From positions 372,001-436,000 of the forward strand of contig CP060531.1 in the NCBI GenBank assembly GCA_016806715.1: a stretch of DNA of 64,000 nt, in the 5' to 3' direction. The notes beneath the pieces were generated by a model that made no database searches, was not told the origin of the DNA, and was given only the letters and a program-made list of their open reading frames with translations. The position numbers and the translations under genes are program-made. How positions within the stretch are numbered: position 1 is the stretch's first letter; each line of letters starts with the position of its first letter. The DNA comes from Thermoplasmatales archaeon. GTDB lineage: Archaea; Thermoplasmatota; Thermoplasmata; Thermoplasmatales; Thermoplasmataceae. This document shows, one piece after another, positions 51,196-60,544 of the stretch.

Positions 51196-54100
51196 CTCCT
51201 GAACCTCCTACCCCTCATCGAGGCTATAACCAGTCCTGCCACAACAGTCACGGCAATTATGATTAATCCGGTGAAAAGTGTCGCAAGTGCATCACCGGTG
51301 TAGTTGGGTATGATCCCATTACCAGACGGGGACGGAACAATGCTTGTATACGGATATTCCACTGTTAACAATACTGGTTCTGTTACTGTGCTTCCGTTGA
51401 TGGTGGCATTAAAGTCGGCATAAACTGTTCCACCGGGGGAGTAAGCAGAGCCTGTGGGTGAGAGAATGACATCAACAGTAACAGACTGGGAATATGGAAC
51501 GTTTATTGGTCCTGCAGCCTTCCCGTTGTAAACAAGTGTAGCTGTCCATCCATAAAGGTTTACGTTTGTGGAACTGTTAATCTTTCCAGTCACCGTGATC
51601 GGTGCATTTCCCGTATTGACGAGTTTGATCTGGTACACAAGATTATTTCCCTGTGGAGTTCCAAATATGGATACCACATGTGTTGAATATGAAAGTCTCG
51701 GAACCACATCAACGTTCACTATTCCGGATGAAGTCGATGAAGAATAGCTCATGTTGATGGGCACGGCCTCTATTCCGGCCTGAGGATTTTTCATGGCATA
51801 TACAGTGGCATTCACAGACTTGGTCTGTCCGGGTGCAAGCCCGATATGCGTCTCGTTGAACAATATAACCCAGGATGGGCTGCCGGAACTCAGCGTGACG
51901 TCATTGTAAACATTCTGCCTGTTAGTGACGTTGAAACGCACAAGGGTACTGTTTGTAAGGTTCAGTCCAGTCTGTATTTGCGGATAATTCTTTGCCTGGG
52001 TTATTACAACATTTCCTGTGACCTGCTGACTCAGTGATAGTGTAACCGATTGTGTGGAATTTATTTCAATGGTGTCATTTTCGCTATATGTGACGGTCAG
52101 TACTGTGTTGTTAAAAGCCGTCATGGTCTGTGTAACGCTTGCATAAAACGAATAGTTTCCCAGTGGAAGTAGAAGTGAAGTCTGCGACGTGTTGAACATT
52201 ATGTTGTAGGGGTATTCTGTGATCACAACATTCGTCTTTTGTGGCACAGATCCGACTGTCACTATGACCTTTGTCAGGTACGTATTCACGAGGCTGAAAT
52301 TATCATAGTAAGTGCCACTGAATGCAGGAATGGTGACTCCATTGAAATACCCTGTTCCGGTTGCATTGTTGAGAGCATATATCTCCCAAGTACCGGAAGG
52401 CAGGGACACTGTATAGAAACCATCTGAATTTGTTGTTACTTCAGCAATGTACTTCCCGGAAGTGGACAGTATCTGAACTGCCGTATTTTCTAACGGCGAT
52501 CCCTTAATGGTAACCTGTCCGGTAAGGACGGTATTTACAGGATTCGACTTTACGTTTATTGTGAAAGAACCAGTCGAGGTCGTGGAAATTGTGCCACTGC
52601 CTGAAACAACATACGAACCCGTTGAATTCACTACTGTATTGTAATACTGCACGCTATAGCTTCCTGTTGTTGGAATATACACCTTGTCTGTTGTCAGGTT
52701 GGCTGTGGTTCCGTTGATTGTCAGTGTATAGTGTCCCCCTCCAATGCCAAGGGAATTTTTCAGCAGAATCACCCGGGCGGATACGTTGGAAGGAGTTACC
52801 ACGCGGTTTGCATTCAGGGAGTAAAGATTCCAGGATGCCACAGGACTGCCTGTTACATTCGAATAGGTATATACGAGATAATTGCCAAACGGAAGTGGTC
52901 CGCTGGCATTTACTGCATATCCTGTAGAATTGAAAACTGTATAGTTGGTTTCATTTACCTTGAGCGTTGCATATGGGGTCGCTGAAAGCAGGATTTTCTG
53001 GTTTGCAGAATTTGGAATGACCACAGCGGGTTCAGCCAGCTTAAGTGTAGATGTGCCGTTGCTCGCAGAGGCTAGATATACTCCTGGAACTACACTTGCA
53101 GATATTCCATTTTCGTTTCCGTGAAGGTAGTACGTATTTGTTCCAGTTAACGTCAGGTTCACGATGCCGTCAAGCTTCTGGTTATTGTTGAAGAGCGTGA
53201 AATTGGCTTTGACCGTTACTGGGTTCATTGTAACACTCTGGCTGCTGCCCGTTATACTGGCAGTCACTGAGCTGTAAAGAGGTGCCATTGAAGTAGAACT
53301 TAAGTCCAGCTTACTCTGGTTCGTATAATAAAGTGTAGCTGTTCCTGAACCTATAGTGCCAAAATACACCGGGTTTCCAGATGAATAGAGAACAGAAATT
53401 CCCGAGTTTATTGCACTGCCCGAAGAATCATGAAGAGATACAGTCTGCTGGTTTGCAAATGTAAGCATAGGTGATACGCTGCGGTTGGAAATCAGATAGA
53501 TACTCTGGAACCCAGTCTGGAAATTGCCCAGGTATGTTACTGCTGACATTACGCCATAGAAACCCTCAGGCAGCATTATGCTATAAGGACCCGGAGTTGA
53601 ATACGAGTATTTGAGGAACGTGGAATTACTCATTATCTCATAGTATCCACTGTAAGCGGAAACTGCTGATAATGATGCTGATACAGTGAGAGAGTAGGAT
53701 AAACTCATTGTGGCAGTCACTGATACATTTGACTCCACATCAATAGTTTTAACCACTGCATTGCTTCCGCTGGACGCATAAAGTGTATAGATTCCATAAG
53801 GTACGGTGATGGAAAACTGCCCGCCGGTGTTTATGGTGGTTTTGTAAGCGCTTGAGATCTGCCCGTCCGGATACAGGAATATCGTGTTACCTGCCCTGGA
53901 ATTGTAGATAGTTCCAGAGACAGTTGCGCTCATTGACGCTGAGAGTGATAACGTGGAGTTCTGACCCCAATTTGAGAATGTCACGGTGGTGACGTTTGTC
54001 TGTGAGCTACCTTTAGTTGCGTATACAGAATAAGTTCCGGGCTGTACCCATAGATTAGCGTGTCCCGCACTGTTTGTTACATTGGAATATACTGTGGAGC

Positions 54101-57100
54101 CGTCAACCGCCTTGACAGTATAACCAGGCGAAAGGCCGAATGACGAGGAAGTATTGACGAAAAGACTGTCAAAGTAAACGATAGCATCATATACCAAGCT
54201 ACCGCCAATAGTTATGTTAGCCTGGAGTATGTCAGGATAATACGTACCATTGACAAGGAGTGATTCATGATAATTGTAGGGCTGGATGTTATTCAGCACA
54301 TATGCTCCATTCACTATGGGGATGGATATATTTGTGTTATACGTGGAATTGGTAAGGAACACAGTGCCAGTTTCTATCTTCTTTGTTGAAAACTGTCCTG
54401 GAAGGGAAGCATTCGCGTTCTTGATATTCTGGTATTCAATGAAAGCGGTTCCGGATATCTCGGAAGTCTTCGCCTGATAATTATCCTGGATGTAATAGTT
54501 CGGCATTCCTGTTGTTGAATTTATTGCCAGTGTTTGTCTCTCGGCCTGCTGTGTTGATACATATACAGGCTGTTCCTTCAGGATGTTCTTTCCATAAAGA
54601 TAAAGTGGATTCAAAGCCCCGGTACTGAATACTACGGTATCGTTTCCGGGTACAGCTGTCAAGTTATAGTAACCATTAGCATTGGTCTGTACAACGCTAT
54701 GGGGTATCCCGTACTGGTCATACAGGGTTACATTTACGCCACCGATCGGGAGTCCATTGGAATTTGTAACCCGTCCATTTATTATTGCGCCTGGGTAATA
54801 AGAAACAATGGGGTCGCTGCTTCCGAGCATCTGTGACGTTGAGGGGAAGATTACAGCAGTTCCAATCCCTTCCTTAAGGTAAGTATAAGCCTGTTGTAAT
54901 GGTATATCCTGCCATGCATTGGGGTGAGCTGCATAATTAGTGTATGGATTCCATGGTATGAGTTCATAAACGATCTCAAAGTTACTCATATTCCAGGCAG
55001 GCATAATTGTCAGGTTAGTGGTTCCGCTGACCAGTCCGGGGATGCCATTAGATACTCCCACAGCGCTGGCAGGGAAACCTATCTGCAGGCGATAAATTGT
55101 TGTATTGTAGAATGCAGGGGTATACTGAAGGTACTCATTTGTAACTGTTGCTGTCGTTGAAACGTTTTGAAGCGGGTATGTACCATTTGTGGTGTCAACA
55201 ATGACATTGTAGTAGTTCGTTGGAACAACTCCGCCGCCTGCGGTTGCATATGAGGGCGTATCTGTGAGGTACGAAGGTGCATAGAATGTTCCCGTATTGT
55301 TTACTGATGATGGAAACAGCGCGTGGTCAGCTTGGATGTACTGTATTGAATACCCCGTTACCTGCTCAAGAGCAGAGTACGCATTTACTAACGTACTCAT
55401 CGAGTATTTTGATGCTAACTGTCCCTTGATCAGGGCAAAATATGCATTTGTTGGCCCGATTGAGTTTATGTACTTCCCGTATATGGACGGGTTTTTCAGG
55501 ATCAGCGAATCGTATGCCTGTGGATTTGCGTAAATCTTGGCAAGGAACGATGCCTCTGCCGGACCAAAGTAAAAAGTCAGTACTTGGCTAACGTTCGGGG
55601 TAAACCCACCTGTGGATTTATCATATTCCACCTCTATTGTTCTCGCTATGAATAGAGCAACAATCTGGCTTTGATTCTGTGCCAAAAGTATCTGCCCGGC
55701 CACCTGGTAACCTTGCTGGAAATCATCAGCTACTGTAGGGTGAAGCCCTTGTTGAAGTTCCTGGAAGCCGTAATCCCACCATGAAACGTAAGCGGGCTTG
55801 TCATTTATCGGCTTATTCGCATTCTGTGTGGCCAGCCACGCGAAGGACTGTGCCAGTGGCTGAGATTTATTGTCTATTAGGCTGCCAGTTGCACCGACGT
55901 AGTACAAACTGCTTGCGGTAAAATTTGGAGGTTGCAGAATTCCGGGTATGGTATTGTATATCTCCTGGTTATATTTTGCTGCGTTGTTTACGGGAATTGA
56001 TGAGGATATTACACCCAGCCCTGAAGGGATAATGAGTAATGTGACTATTATAAAGACAAATACGACGTGTACCCAGCTGATGTTACCCTTTATGGCTTTT
56101 TTGATGCTTGCTGACGGAGCACCGCTTCTTCTCTTCAGATCGTATAGCTTGACGACATGAGCGAAATAAAGCAGGAGGCCTGCTCCAAGAACTGCATAGG
56201 CAGGTGCCGCTGTGATATTAAACCGTGCTGCCTCGAAGCTCATATAAATTGATACCAGTGAGAAGACTAAGATGAAGAACATCGAATCCTTCTTTTCTTT
56301 AAGATACATGTATATAGCATAAGCGATGCCACCCATTCCCAGTACAAATTCAAAGACGCCAAAGCCTGAAATGTACTGCCCTAGTGGCAATGAAGCTGCT
56401 TCTGCTATGGTCTGGTAAACTCTTGTCTTGATGAAATACCCGTCACCGCTTATCAGGGTATTGAAACTGTGTGTATCGAAAACTGCAAGGGCGGCGAGTA
56501 GTCCAGCGCCAAGCACGGCTATTACAGGTACAGATATGACCCACGGCTTGCTCCGAATGGCCATAAATACGAAACCCATTATTATAACAAGAATACTCAG
56601 GAGAAAGACGGGAGTTAACCATATCGAATAGTTTCCGATACCGATATAATAATACGCACCAAGCAGGAAACCAAGGAAAACCGTTATTGATGTTGAGTAT
56701 ACAAGATAATCGCTGGGTCTTTTAAGGAAGAGGTTGATAAAATACTGAACTATGACATACAGAAGGAGAATGACTACGGCGTACGCATAGCCCTGCCATG
56801 AAAGCATGAGCGCTCCCAGCGAAGCGCCAGCGAAAAGAGCGTATATTGTGGGAAGCCTGTTGTTTCTGTAATAATCACGTATTGACGAGAAAATCCGCGT
56901 CGGTGGGTATAATTTATCAATGATTTTGCCTTTATCGATAGTTACAATTGTTCTCTCAAAGAAATAGATTGCAAATAGCACAAAGATAAGTTCTGGTGTA
57001 TGAATTCTTCCATCCGAGAGGTAGCCAGCACTTATATTGCTTGGCATTAGCATATACAGCAAAGCTGCAACCATCCCTCCTTTCTTGCCAAATACTTCCT

Positions 57101-57518
57101 TCCCGATAAGGTAAACTGGGATTATGAGAAGTGCACCAAAAAATGCATCAAGTTCCTCGAAGGTCAGCAACGCTGCGCTCGTGATGTTCATGAACGGCGA
57201 CAGAACCACTGCTATGAATACGACCAGTATATGGAAAAACGGAGTTCTCGGGTTTACCGAGCCAAGAGGATAGTTCAAGGTTGGATCGAAGCTCAGCCAG
57301 TGACCTGTCTGTATCACGTGCAGTATGTTGATCCAGTTATAGTATGGATCACTTCCCCCAGATGTTGTGAAGAAACCATTCTGAAAAGTAACCGACCATG
57401 CGAAGTAATTTGCCAGGAAGAGGTAGAAACCAACCAGAACCGTGAGAACCACGGCCTCCGGATATTTTCTGATAAATCCCTCCTTCCCAGAAGAGCTGTC
57501 CCTGTAAGATAATTCCAT
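51192..57518 (-). CDS. aglB: Giant AglB/STT3 oligosaccharyltransferase with beta-repeat extension
   Basis: Membrane enzyme that moves a glycan from a lipid carrier to Asn of surface proteins. Residues 1 to about 500 form the multi-span core, with acidic site SGGSDPYYNW (D57) and a second loop GYLSDGRIHTPE near 165-176. The catalytic-domain signature WWDYG is at 580-584. The globular domain normally ends the protein, but here, from about residue 912, roughly 1150 more residues follow: repeated carboxypeptidase-regulatory-like beta domains (GRVTNSNGLPIGGVNVTLYD; later GQVTIKGSPLENTAVQI) rich in Asn, Ser, Thr and Tyr. Near 2077-2099 is a final membrane helix, ending RGRRFRR. The single 2108-codon frame has no break, so the fusion is real in this sequence. 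Confidence 0.92.
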   Translation of the reverse strand: MELSYRDSSSGKEGFIRKYPEAVVLTVLVGFYLFLANYFAWSVTFQNGFFTTSGGSDPYYNWINILHVIQTGHWLSFDPTLNYPLGSVNPRTPFFHILVVFIAVVLSPFMNITSAALLTFEELDAFFGALLIIPVYLIGKEVFGKKGGMVAALLYMLMPSNISAGYLSDGRIHTPELIFVLFAIYFFERTIVTIDKGKIIDKLYPPTRIFSSIRDYYRNNRLPTIYALFAGASLGALMLSWQGYAYAVVILLLYVIVQYFINLFLKRPSDYLVYSTSITVFLGFLLGAYYYIGIGNYSIWLTPVFLLSILVIIMGFVFMAIRSKPWVISVPVIAVLGAGLLAALAVFDTHSFNTLISGDGYFIKTRVYQTIAEAASLPLGQYISGFGVFEFVLGMGGIAYAIYMYLKEKKDSMFFILVFSLVSIYMSFEAARFNITAAPAYAVLGAGLLLYFAHVVKLYDLKRRSGAPSASIKKAIKGNISWVHVVFVFIIVTLLIIPSGLGVISSSIPVNNAAKYNQEIYNTIPGILQPPNFTASSLYYVGATGSLIDNKSQPLAQSFAWLATQNANKPINDKPAYVSWWDYGFQELQQGLHPTVADDFQQGYQVAGQILLAQNQSQIVALFIARTIEVEYDKSTGGFTPNVSQVLTFYFGPAEASFLAKIYANPQAYDSLILKNPSIYGKYINSIGPTNAYFALIKGQLASKYSMSTLVNAYSALEQVTGYSIQYIQADHALFPSSVNNTGTFYAPSYLTDTPSYATAGGGVVPTNYYNVIVDTTNGTYPLQNVSTTATVTNEYLQYTPAFYNTTIYRLQIGFPASAVGVSNGIPGLVSGTTNLTIMPAWNMSNFEIVYELIPWNPYTNYAAHPNAWQDIPLQQAYTYLKEGIGTAVIFPSTSQMLGSSDPIVSYYPGAIINGRVTNSNGLPIGGVNVTLYDQYGIPHSVVQTNANGYYNLTAVPGNDTVVFSTGALNPLYLYGKNILKEQPVYVSTQQAERQTLAINSTTGMPNYYIQDNYQAKTSEISGTAFIEYQNIKNANASLPGQFSTKKIETGTVFLTNSTYNTNISIPIVNGAYVLNNIQPYNYHESLLVNGTYYPDILQANITIGGSLVYDAIVYFDSLFVNTSSSFGLSPGYTVKAVDGSTVYSNVTNSAGHANLWVQPGTYSVYATKGSSQTNVTTVTFSNWGQNSTLSLSASMSATVSGTIYNSRAGNTIFLYPDGQISSAYKTTINTGGQFSITVPYGIYTLYASSGSNAVVKTIDVESNVSVTATMSLSYSLTVSASLSAVSAYSGYYEIMSNSTFLKYSYSTPGPYSIMLPEGFYGVMSAVTYLGNFQTGFQSIYLISNRSVSPMLTFANQQTVSLHDSSGSAINSGISVLYSSGNPVYFGTIGSGTATLYYTNQSKLDLSSTSMAPLYSSVTASITGSSQSVTMNPVTVKANFTLFNNNQKLDGIVNLTLTGTNTYYLHGNENGISASVVPGVYLASASNGTSTLKLAEPAVVIPNSANQKILLSATPYATLKVNETNYTVFNSTGYAVNASGPLPFGNYLVYTYSNVTGSPVASWNLYSLNANRVVTPSNVSARVILLKNSLGIGGGHYTLTINGTTANLTTDKVYIPTTGSYSVQYYNTVVNSTGSYVVSGSGTISTTSTGSFTINVKSNPVNTVLTGQVTIKGSPLENTAVQILSTSGKYIAEVTTNSDGFYTVSLPSGTWEIYALNNATGTGYFNGVTIPAFSGTYYDNFSLVNTYLTKVIVTVGSVPQKTNVVITEYPYNIMFNTSQTSLLLPLGNYSFYASVTQTMTAFNNTVLTVTYSENDTIEINSTQSVTLSLSQQVTGNVVITQAKNYPQIQTGLNLTNSTLVRFNVTNRQNVYNDVTLSSGSPSWVILFNETHIGLAPGQTKSVNATVYAMKNPQAGIEAVPINMSYSSSTSSGIVNVDVVPRLSYSTHVVSIFGTPQGNNLVYQIKLVNTGNAPITVTGKINSSTNVNLYGWTATLVYNGKAAGPINVPYSQSVTVDVILSPTGSAYSPGGTVYADFNATINGSTVTEPVLLTVEYPYTSIVPSPSGNGIIPNYTGDALATLFTGLIIIAVTVVAGLVIASMRGRRFRR

Positions 57519-57601
57519 CTAAACGCTACCTAAGGTGCTCTAATGGAATCTTCATATAAAAAACTAATCGAGGATTGTATTCGCTGTTATGTATTGAGAG
57601 A

Positions 57602-58072
57602 TCAGCCAAGGAGGATCATCTCTTCGTTATCACTGTCGTACTCTATGAGCCTGGAATATCTTCCCCAGTTTATTATCAGTCCAAATGTCTTCTCATTATC
57701 GTCAGAAGGGAAAACATTTCTTATGAACTCATCAATATCTTCACGGGAGATTCTCCGCTCTCCGCTTTTTCTGTACAGCTCCATCAACGAATTGAAAGGC
57801 TCCAGGTGCAGCAACTGTTCTTTCAGGATATCTCTCCGCTCGTTTATGTCTGATTTAAGGAAATTGTTTCCGAGGTCGGTGAGTTTAACATCCCCGCTGG
57901 ACACATCTATGAGTCCAAGCGACTCTGCATCCTCCAGCAGGTTCAGCAGCGTCGTCCTCTCTTCATCCAGGACATCGTCAAGTTCAGCAATATCTACGGA
58001 TCTTCCTTCATCTTCCAGTATCTCCAGTAGGCCAATCAGATCGCCAGTGTTTCTTGTCTCAAGATTTCGCAT
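57602..58072 (-). CDS. AAA-associated C-terminal domain protein
   Basis: A 156-residue acidic protein resembling the C-terminal AAA-associated domain found behind some nitrate/sulfonate-type ABC ATPases. The N-terminal half looks like a winged helix (LIGLLEILEDEGRSVDIAEL, then SLGLIDVSSGDVKLTDLG). The second half has the family's SDINERRDILKEQLL and FGLIINWGRYSRLIEYD segments. The ABC ATPase itself is absent, so this is a stand-alone regulatory-like domain. It lies downstream of the permease gene, 48 bases away on the same strand, and two genes from a substrate-binding-like regulator, which together hint at a transport-control group. Confidence 0.75.
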   Translation of the reverse strand: MRNLETRNTGDLIGLLEILEDEGRSVDIAELDDVLDEERTTLLNLLEDAESLGLIDVSSGDVKLTDLGNNFLKSDINERRDILKEQLLHLEPFNSLMELYRKSGERRISREDIDEFIRNVFPSDDNEKTFGLIINWGRYSRLIEYDSDNEEMILLG

Positions 58073-58120
58073 ATTTAATATTCGTATCTTAATGAGATAT
58101 AAGGTTTAATAATTTCTCTT

Positions 58121-59443
58121 TCAACCGACATGAAATTCAATGTCACGGTTATATTCTTTATGCGTGAAAGTTACAAACCCGTACGCCGAAATCAGGATCA
58201 TCACCACAATATACATGTAAATAATAACTGGAAATTCAGAAGCAAAACTCCAAACGGATACAGTAAAAACCGCTGCCAGGAATATGAGGGATACTAGCGG
58301 GAAGAACTTGGTTGTAATAACGCGTCCCTTGGTTTTCACCAATGCCACATTGGCAAATGCGTGCACTGATATGAAGAACAGCCCTGCCAGGCTCGACATG
58401 TACACGAATGCATTGTAAGGGCCATACAGAACCGAGAGGACAAGGATCAACGTTATGACGGTGACAAGTAAAACAGATGCCGCGCCCTTCTTTCCTGTAC
58501 CTTTTCCATAATACAGAACATTATCCATGAACATCTTCTTCACTGATTTAAGAAGCGCATTGAGATAAGAAACAGAAAGGTTCATGGCACTAAGCACAAG
58601 GAATAGAATTGCCGGTACAAGGAATATGATACCATATTTCTGCTGGATATCGGCAAGCAGGGCAGCTGGATTGTTAACGTAGAGAGTAAGATAGTTGCCA
58701 ATGAATGCAACCACAGCAAAAGAAGAGATTATCATGATAAGCCCGGATATAAGGAACGCCAGTGCCAGGCCATCAGCGGGTGTTTTCTTTGGGTTCTTGC
58801 TGTTTTCTGACAGGAATATTGACGAACCGCTTCCGGAAAACGCAAGTATACCAAATATGACTCCTGTAAGGAAGTTTCCATTAAGGTTCCCGGGATAAAA
58901 AATGACGGCGGACCCGTCATATGGGTATAAAAACATGAGGAAGCTAATCACAATAATGAATGCCGCTTCTGCTGTTCCTGCAATGAGTGTGAATTTAAGG
59001 GACTTCTTCAGACCGAGGTGAACTATGGCAAAAACGGTTATCACGAAGACCGCGCTCAAAATGAAAGGAATTGTTCTTGCGGAGGAAATGCCAAAATCCA
59101 GCATGCTCTCAAAAATGAAATAACCGGCAAAACTTGTTATTGCTAGCAGTACTATTATTGAATAGGCAAGGTAGCTCAGTGCTACGAACAAGCCAGGCAC
59201 TTTTCCAAGGATTCTTCCTGCGTATGAGTAGTACCCGCCATTTGTAGAAAATCTCCTTGAAAGCTGGTAAGTGGTATTTATTGTCGTGAAAGAAACCAGG
59301 AATGATATGATTATCGCGTATGGAAAATCTTCTCCGGCAAAAAGGGCAACAAGGGGGAACACCGCTATAAGGTCAAGCATAGGACCTATTGAAGTGAACG
59401 ATTGCATCAAGCTGTGTCCCAGTCCAACGTACCTTTCCTGCAC
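58121..59443 (-). CDS. APC-superfamily amino-acid permease
   Basis: Twelve-helix transporter of the amino acid/polyamine/organocation type, 440 residues. The first helix region SIGPMLDLIAVFPLVALFAG and the following RRFSTNGGYYSYAGRILGK near 63-81 are typical of APC proteins. IFGILAFSGSGSSIFLSE near 193-210 corresponds to the helix-6 substrate region. The start is a GTG at 59443 with a TATA-like box upstream, so the mRNA is probably leaderless. It is divergent from the winged-helix/substrate-binding-like regulator gene, which may control it. The likely substrate is an amino acid, not determined. Confidence 0.87.
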   Translation of the reverse strand: MQERYVGLGHSLMQSFTSIGPMLDLIAVFPLVALFAGEDFPYAIIISFLVSFTTINTTYQLSRRFSTNGGYYSYAGRILGKVPGLFVALSYLAYSIIVLLAITSFAGYFIFESMLDFGISSARTIPFILSAVFVITVFAIVHLGLKKSLKFTLIAGTAEAAFIIVISFLMFLYPYDGSAVIFYPGNLNGNFLTGVIFGILAFSGSGSSIFLSENSKNPKKTPADGLALAFLISGLIMIISSFAVVAFIGNYLTLYVNNPAALLADIQQKYGIIFLVPAILFLVLSAMNLSVSYLNALLKSVKKMFMDNVLYYGKGTGKKGAASVLLVTVITLILVLSVLYGPYNAFVYMSSLAGLFFISVHAFANVALVKTKGRVITTKFFPLVSLIFLAAVFTVSVWSFASEFPVIIYMYIVVMILISAYGFVTFTHKEYNRDIEFHVG

Positions 59444-59469
59444 TGCGCTGTGATAATGCTGTTGGATAT

Positions 59470-59497
59470 AATCTTGATCAGGAAAGAATAATTATCT
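59470..59497. promoter_or_regulatory. Divergent promoter region, permease and regulator
   Basis: Only 76 bases separate the two start codons. On the minus strand GATTATATCC lies about 29 bases before the permease GTG; on the plus strand AATAATTATC lies about 28 bases before the regulator ATG at 59520. The two promoters are next to each other, so one bound regulator could affect both genes. Confidence 0.45.
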
Positions 59498-59519
59498 GCG
59501 TAAGAATGAATGAAGGAAA

Positions 59520-60527
59520 ATGGAACTGAGGACAGCCATATTATCCGATCTTGTTAAGCACAAGGAAATGGGAATTTTACAGAGCGAGATCGAGTCACAC
59601 TTCGGGTTTTCACGTGCCCATGTTTCTGAAACTCTCTCCATTCTGGTTTCCGAGGGGAAGGTGATAGAAAGGATGGAGGGCAAGCTCCTGAAACGCGTGT
59701 GGCTCACAGAGTTTTATCCGTATCCAATCAGCGGGACGATACGGATAGCCATGCTGGCATCCAGTGAATATGTCCCTTTTCTTGCATCTGCACTCTCCGT
59801 ATGTGCCGAGAATAAAATCACGTTGCGGTTTCGAATACTTAAATCAGCCTACGATGTCATGGACAGCCTGATCTCCGGCAGCAGCGAGATTGCCCTTGCT
59901 CCCTTTTACTCACAGATAGTATATTCGATCGTAACACGTAAAATAAAGATCCTGTCATCCATAGCTTCGGGAGGTTCATCAGTTTTCACGAACGAGGAAA
60001 GCCTGCAGAGTAACATTGGCACCTCAGATACCTCAACAATGATACTTCTTTCACGCACTTTCATGAAGTCTCTGGAGAAAAACGTTGAAGTCTATGATGA
60101 CCCGCATTCTGCAATCGCGTCGTTTGAGAGCGGAAAATTAAAGTTTATAACAATATGGGAACCTTTCTGCACCGTCCTGAGAAAAAAAGGGAAGTATATG
60201 GAGCAATTGAAATATGAAGAGGCGCTGGGCGACATTCCCTGCTGTGCATCATCATACAGGATCAACGCCTCAGCGGCGGACGGGAAATTATTCAGGGAGA
60301 TAGTGAATGAATACGGGAAGCTCATAAAAGACGGCATGACTTCCACAAAACTTGGAGAGGCAATAGAAATCATGTCAAAAGAGATGGGAATACAGCAGGA
60401 AATAATATCAGAATCACTGAAAAGCTACCGCTTCCTGGAAGGAGTTGACAGGGAACTGCTGATGAGATACATGGACGTCCTTAAAATTCCAGTCTCCATG
60501 AGCAGCATAGAGGATATGTTTCCTTGA
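59520..60527 (+). CDS. Winged-helix regulator fused to substrate-binding-like domain
   Basis: Residues 1 to about 65 form a winged helix-turn-helix (KEMGILQSEIESHFGFSRAH, followed by VSETLSILVSEGKV). Residues from about 75 form a periplasmic-binding-protein-like fold of the NMT1/SsuA type (IRIAMLASSEYVPFLASAL, then DVMDSLISGSSEIALAPFYS and IWEPFC). There is no signal peptide, so this is an intracellular one-component sensor: ligand binding would alter DNA binding. The design is like LysR regulators, but with the winged helix and binding domain of different families. It is divergent from the APC permease and probably senses the transported molecule. The length of 335 residues is complete. Confidence 0.8.
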   Translation: MELRTAILSDLVKHKEMGILQSEIESHFGFSRAHVSETLSILVSEGKVIERMEGKLLKRVWLTEFYPYPISGTIRIAMLASSEYVPFLASALSVCAENKITLRFRILKSAYDVMDSLISGSSEIALAPFYSQIVYSIVTRKIKILSSIASGGSSVFTNEESLQSNIGTSDTSTMILLSRTFMKSLEKNVEVYDDPHSAIASFESGKLKFITIWEPFCTVLRKKGKYMEQLKYEEALGDIPCCASSYRINASAADGKLFREIVNEYGKLIKDGMTSTKLGEAIEIMSKEMGIQQEIISESLKSYRFLEGVDRELLMRYMDVLKIPVSMSSIEDMFP

Positions 60528-60544
60528 CTACAAACGTGTTACGC

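Noticed and set aside
57543-58109. A 188-codon plus-strand frame opposite the AAA-associated-domain gene
   Set aside because: Long runs of Ser and Arg typical of antisense to Glu/Asp-rich helices; the minus strand has a recognisable domain.
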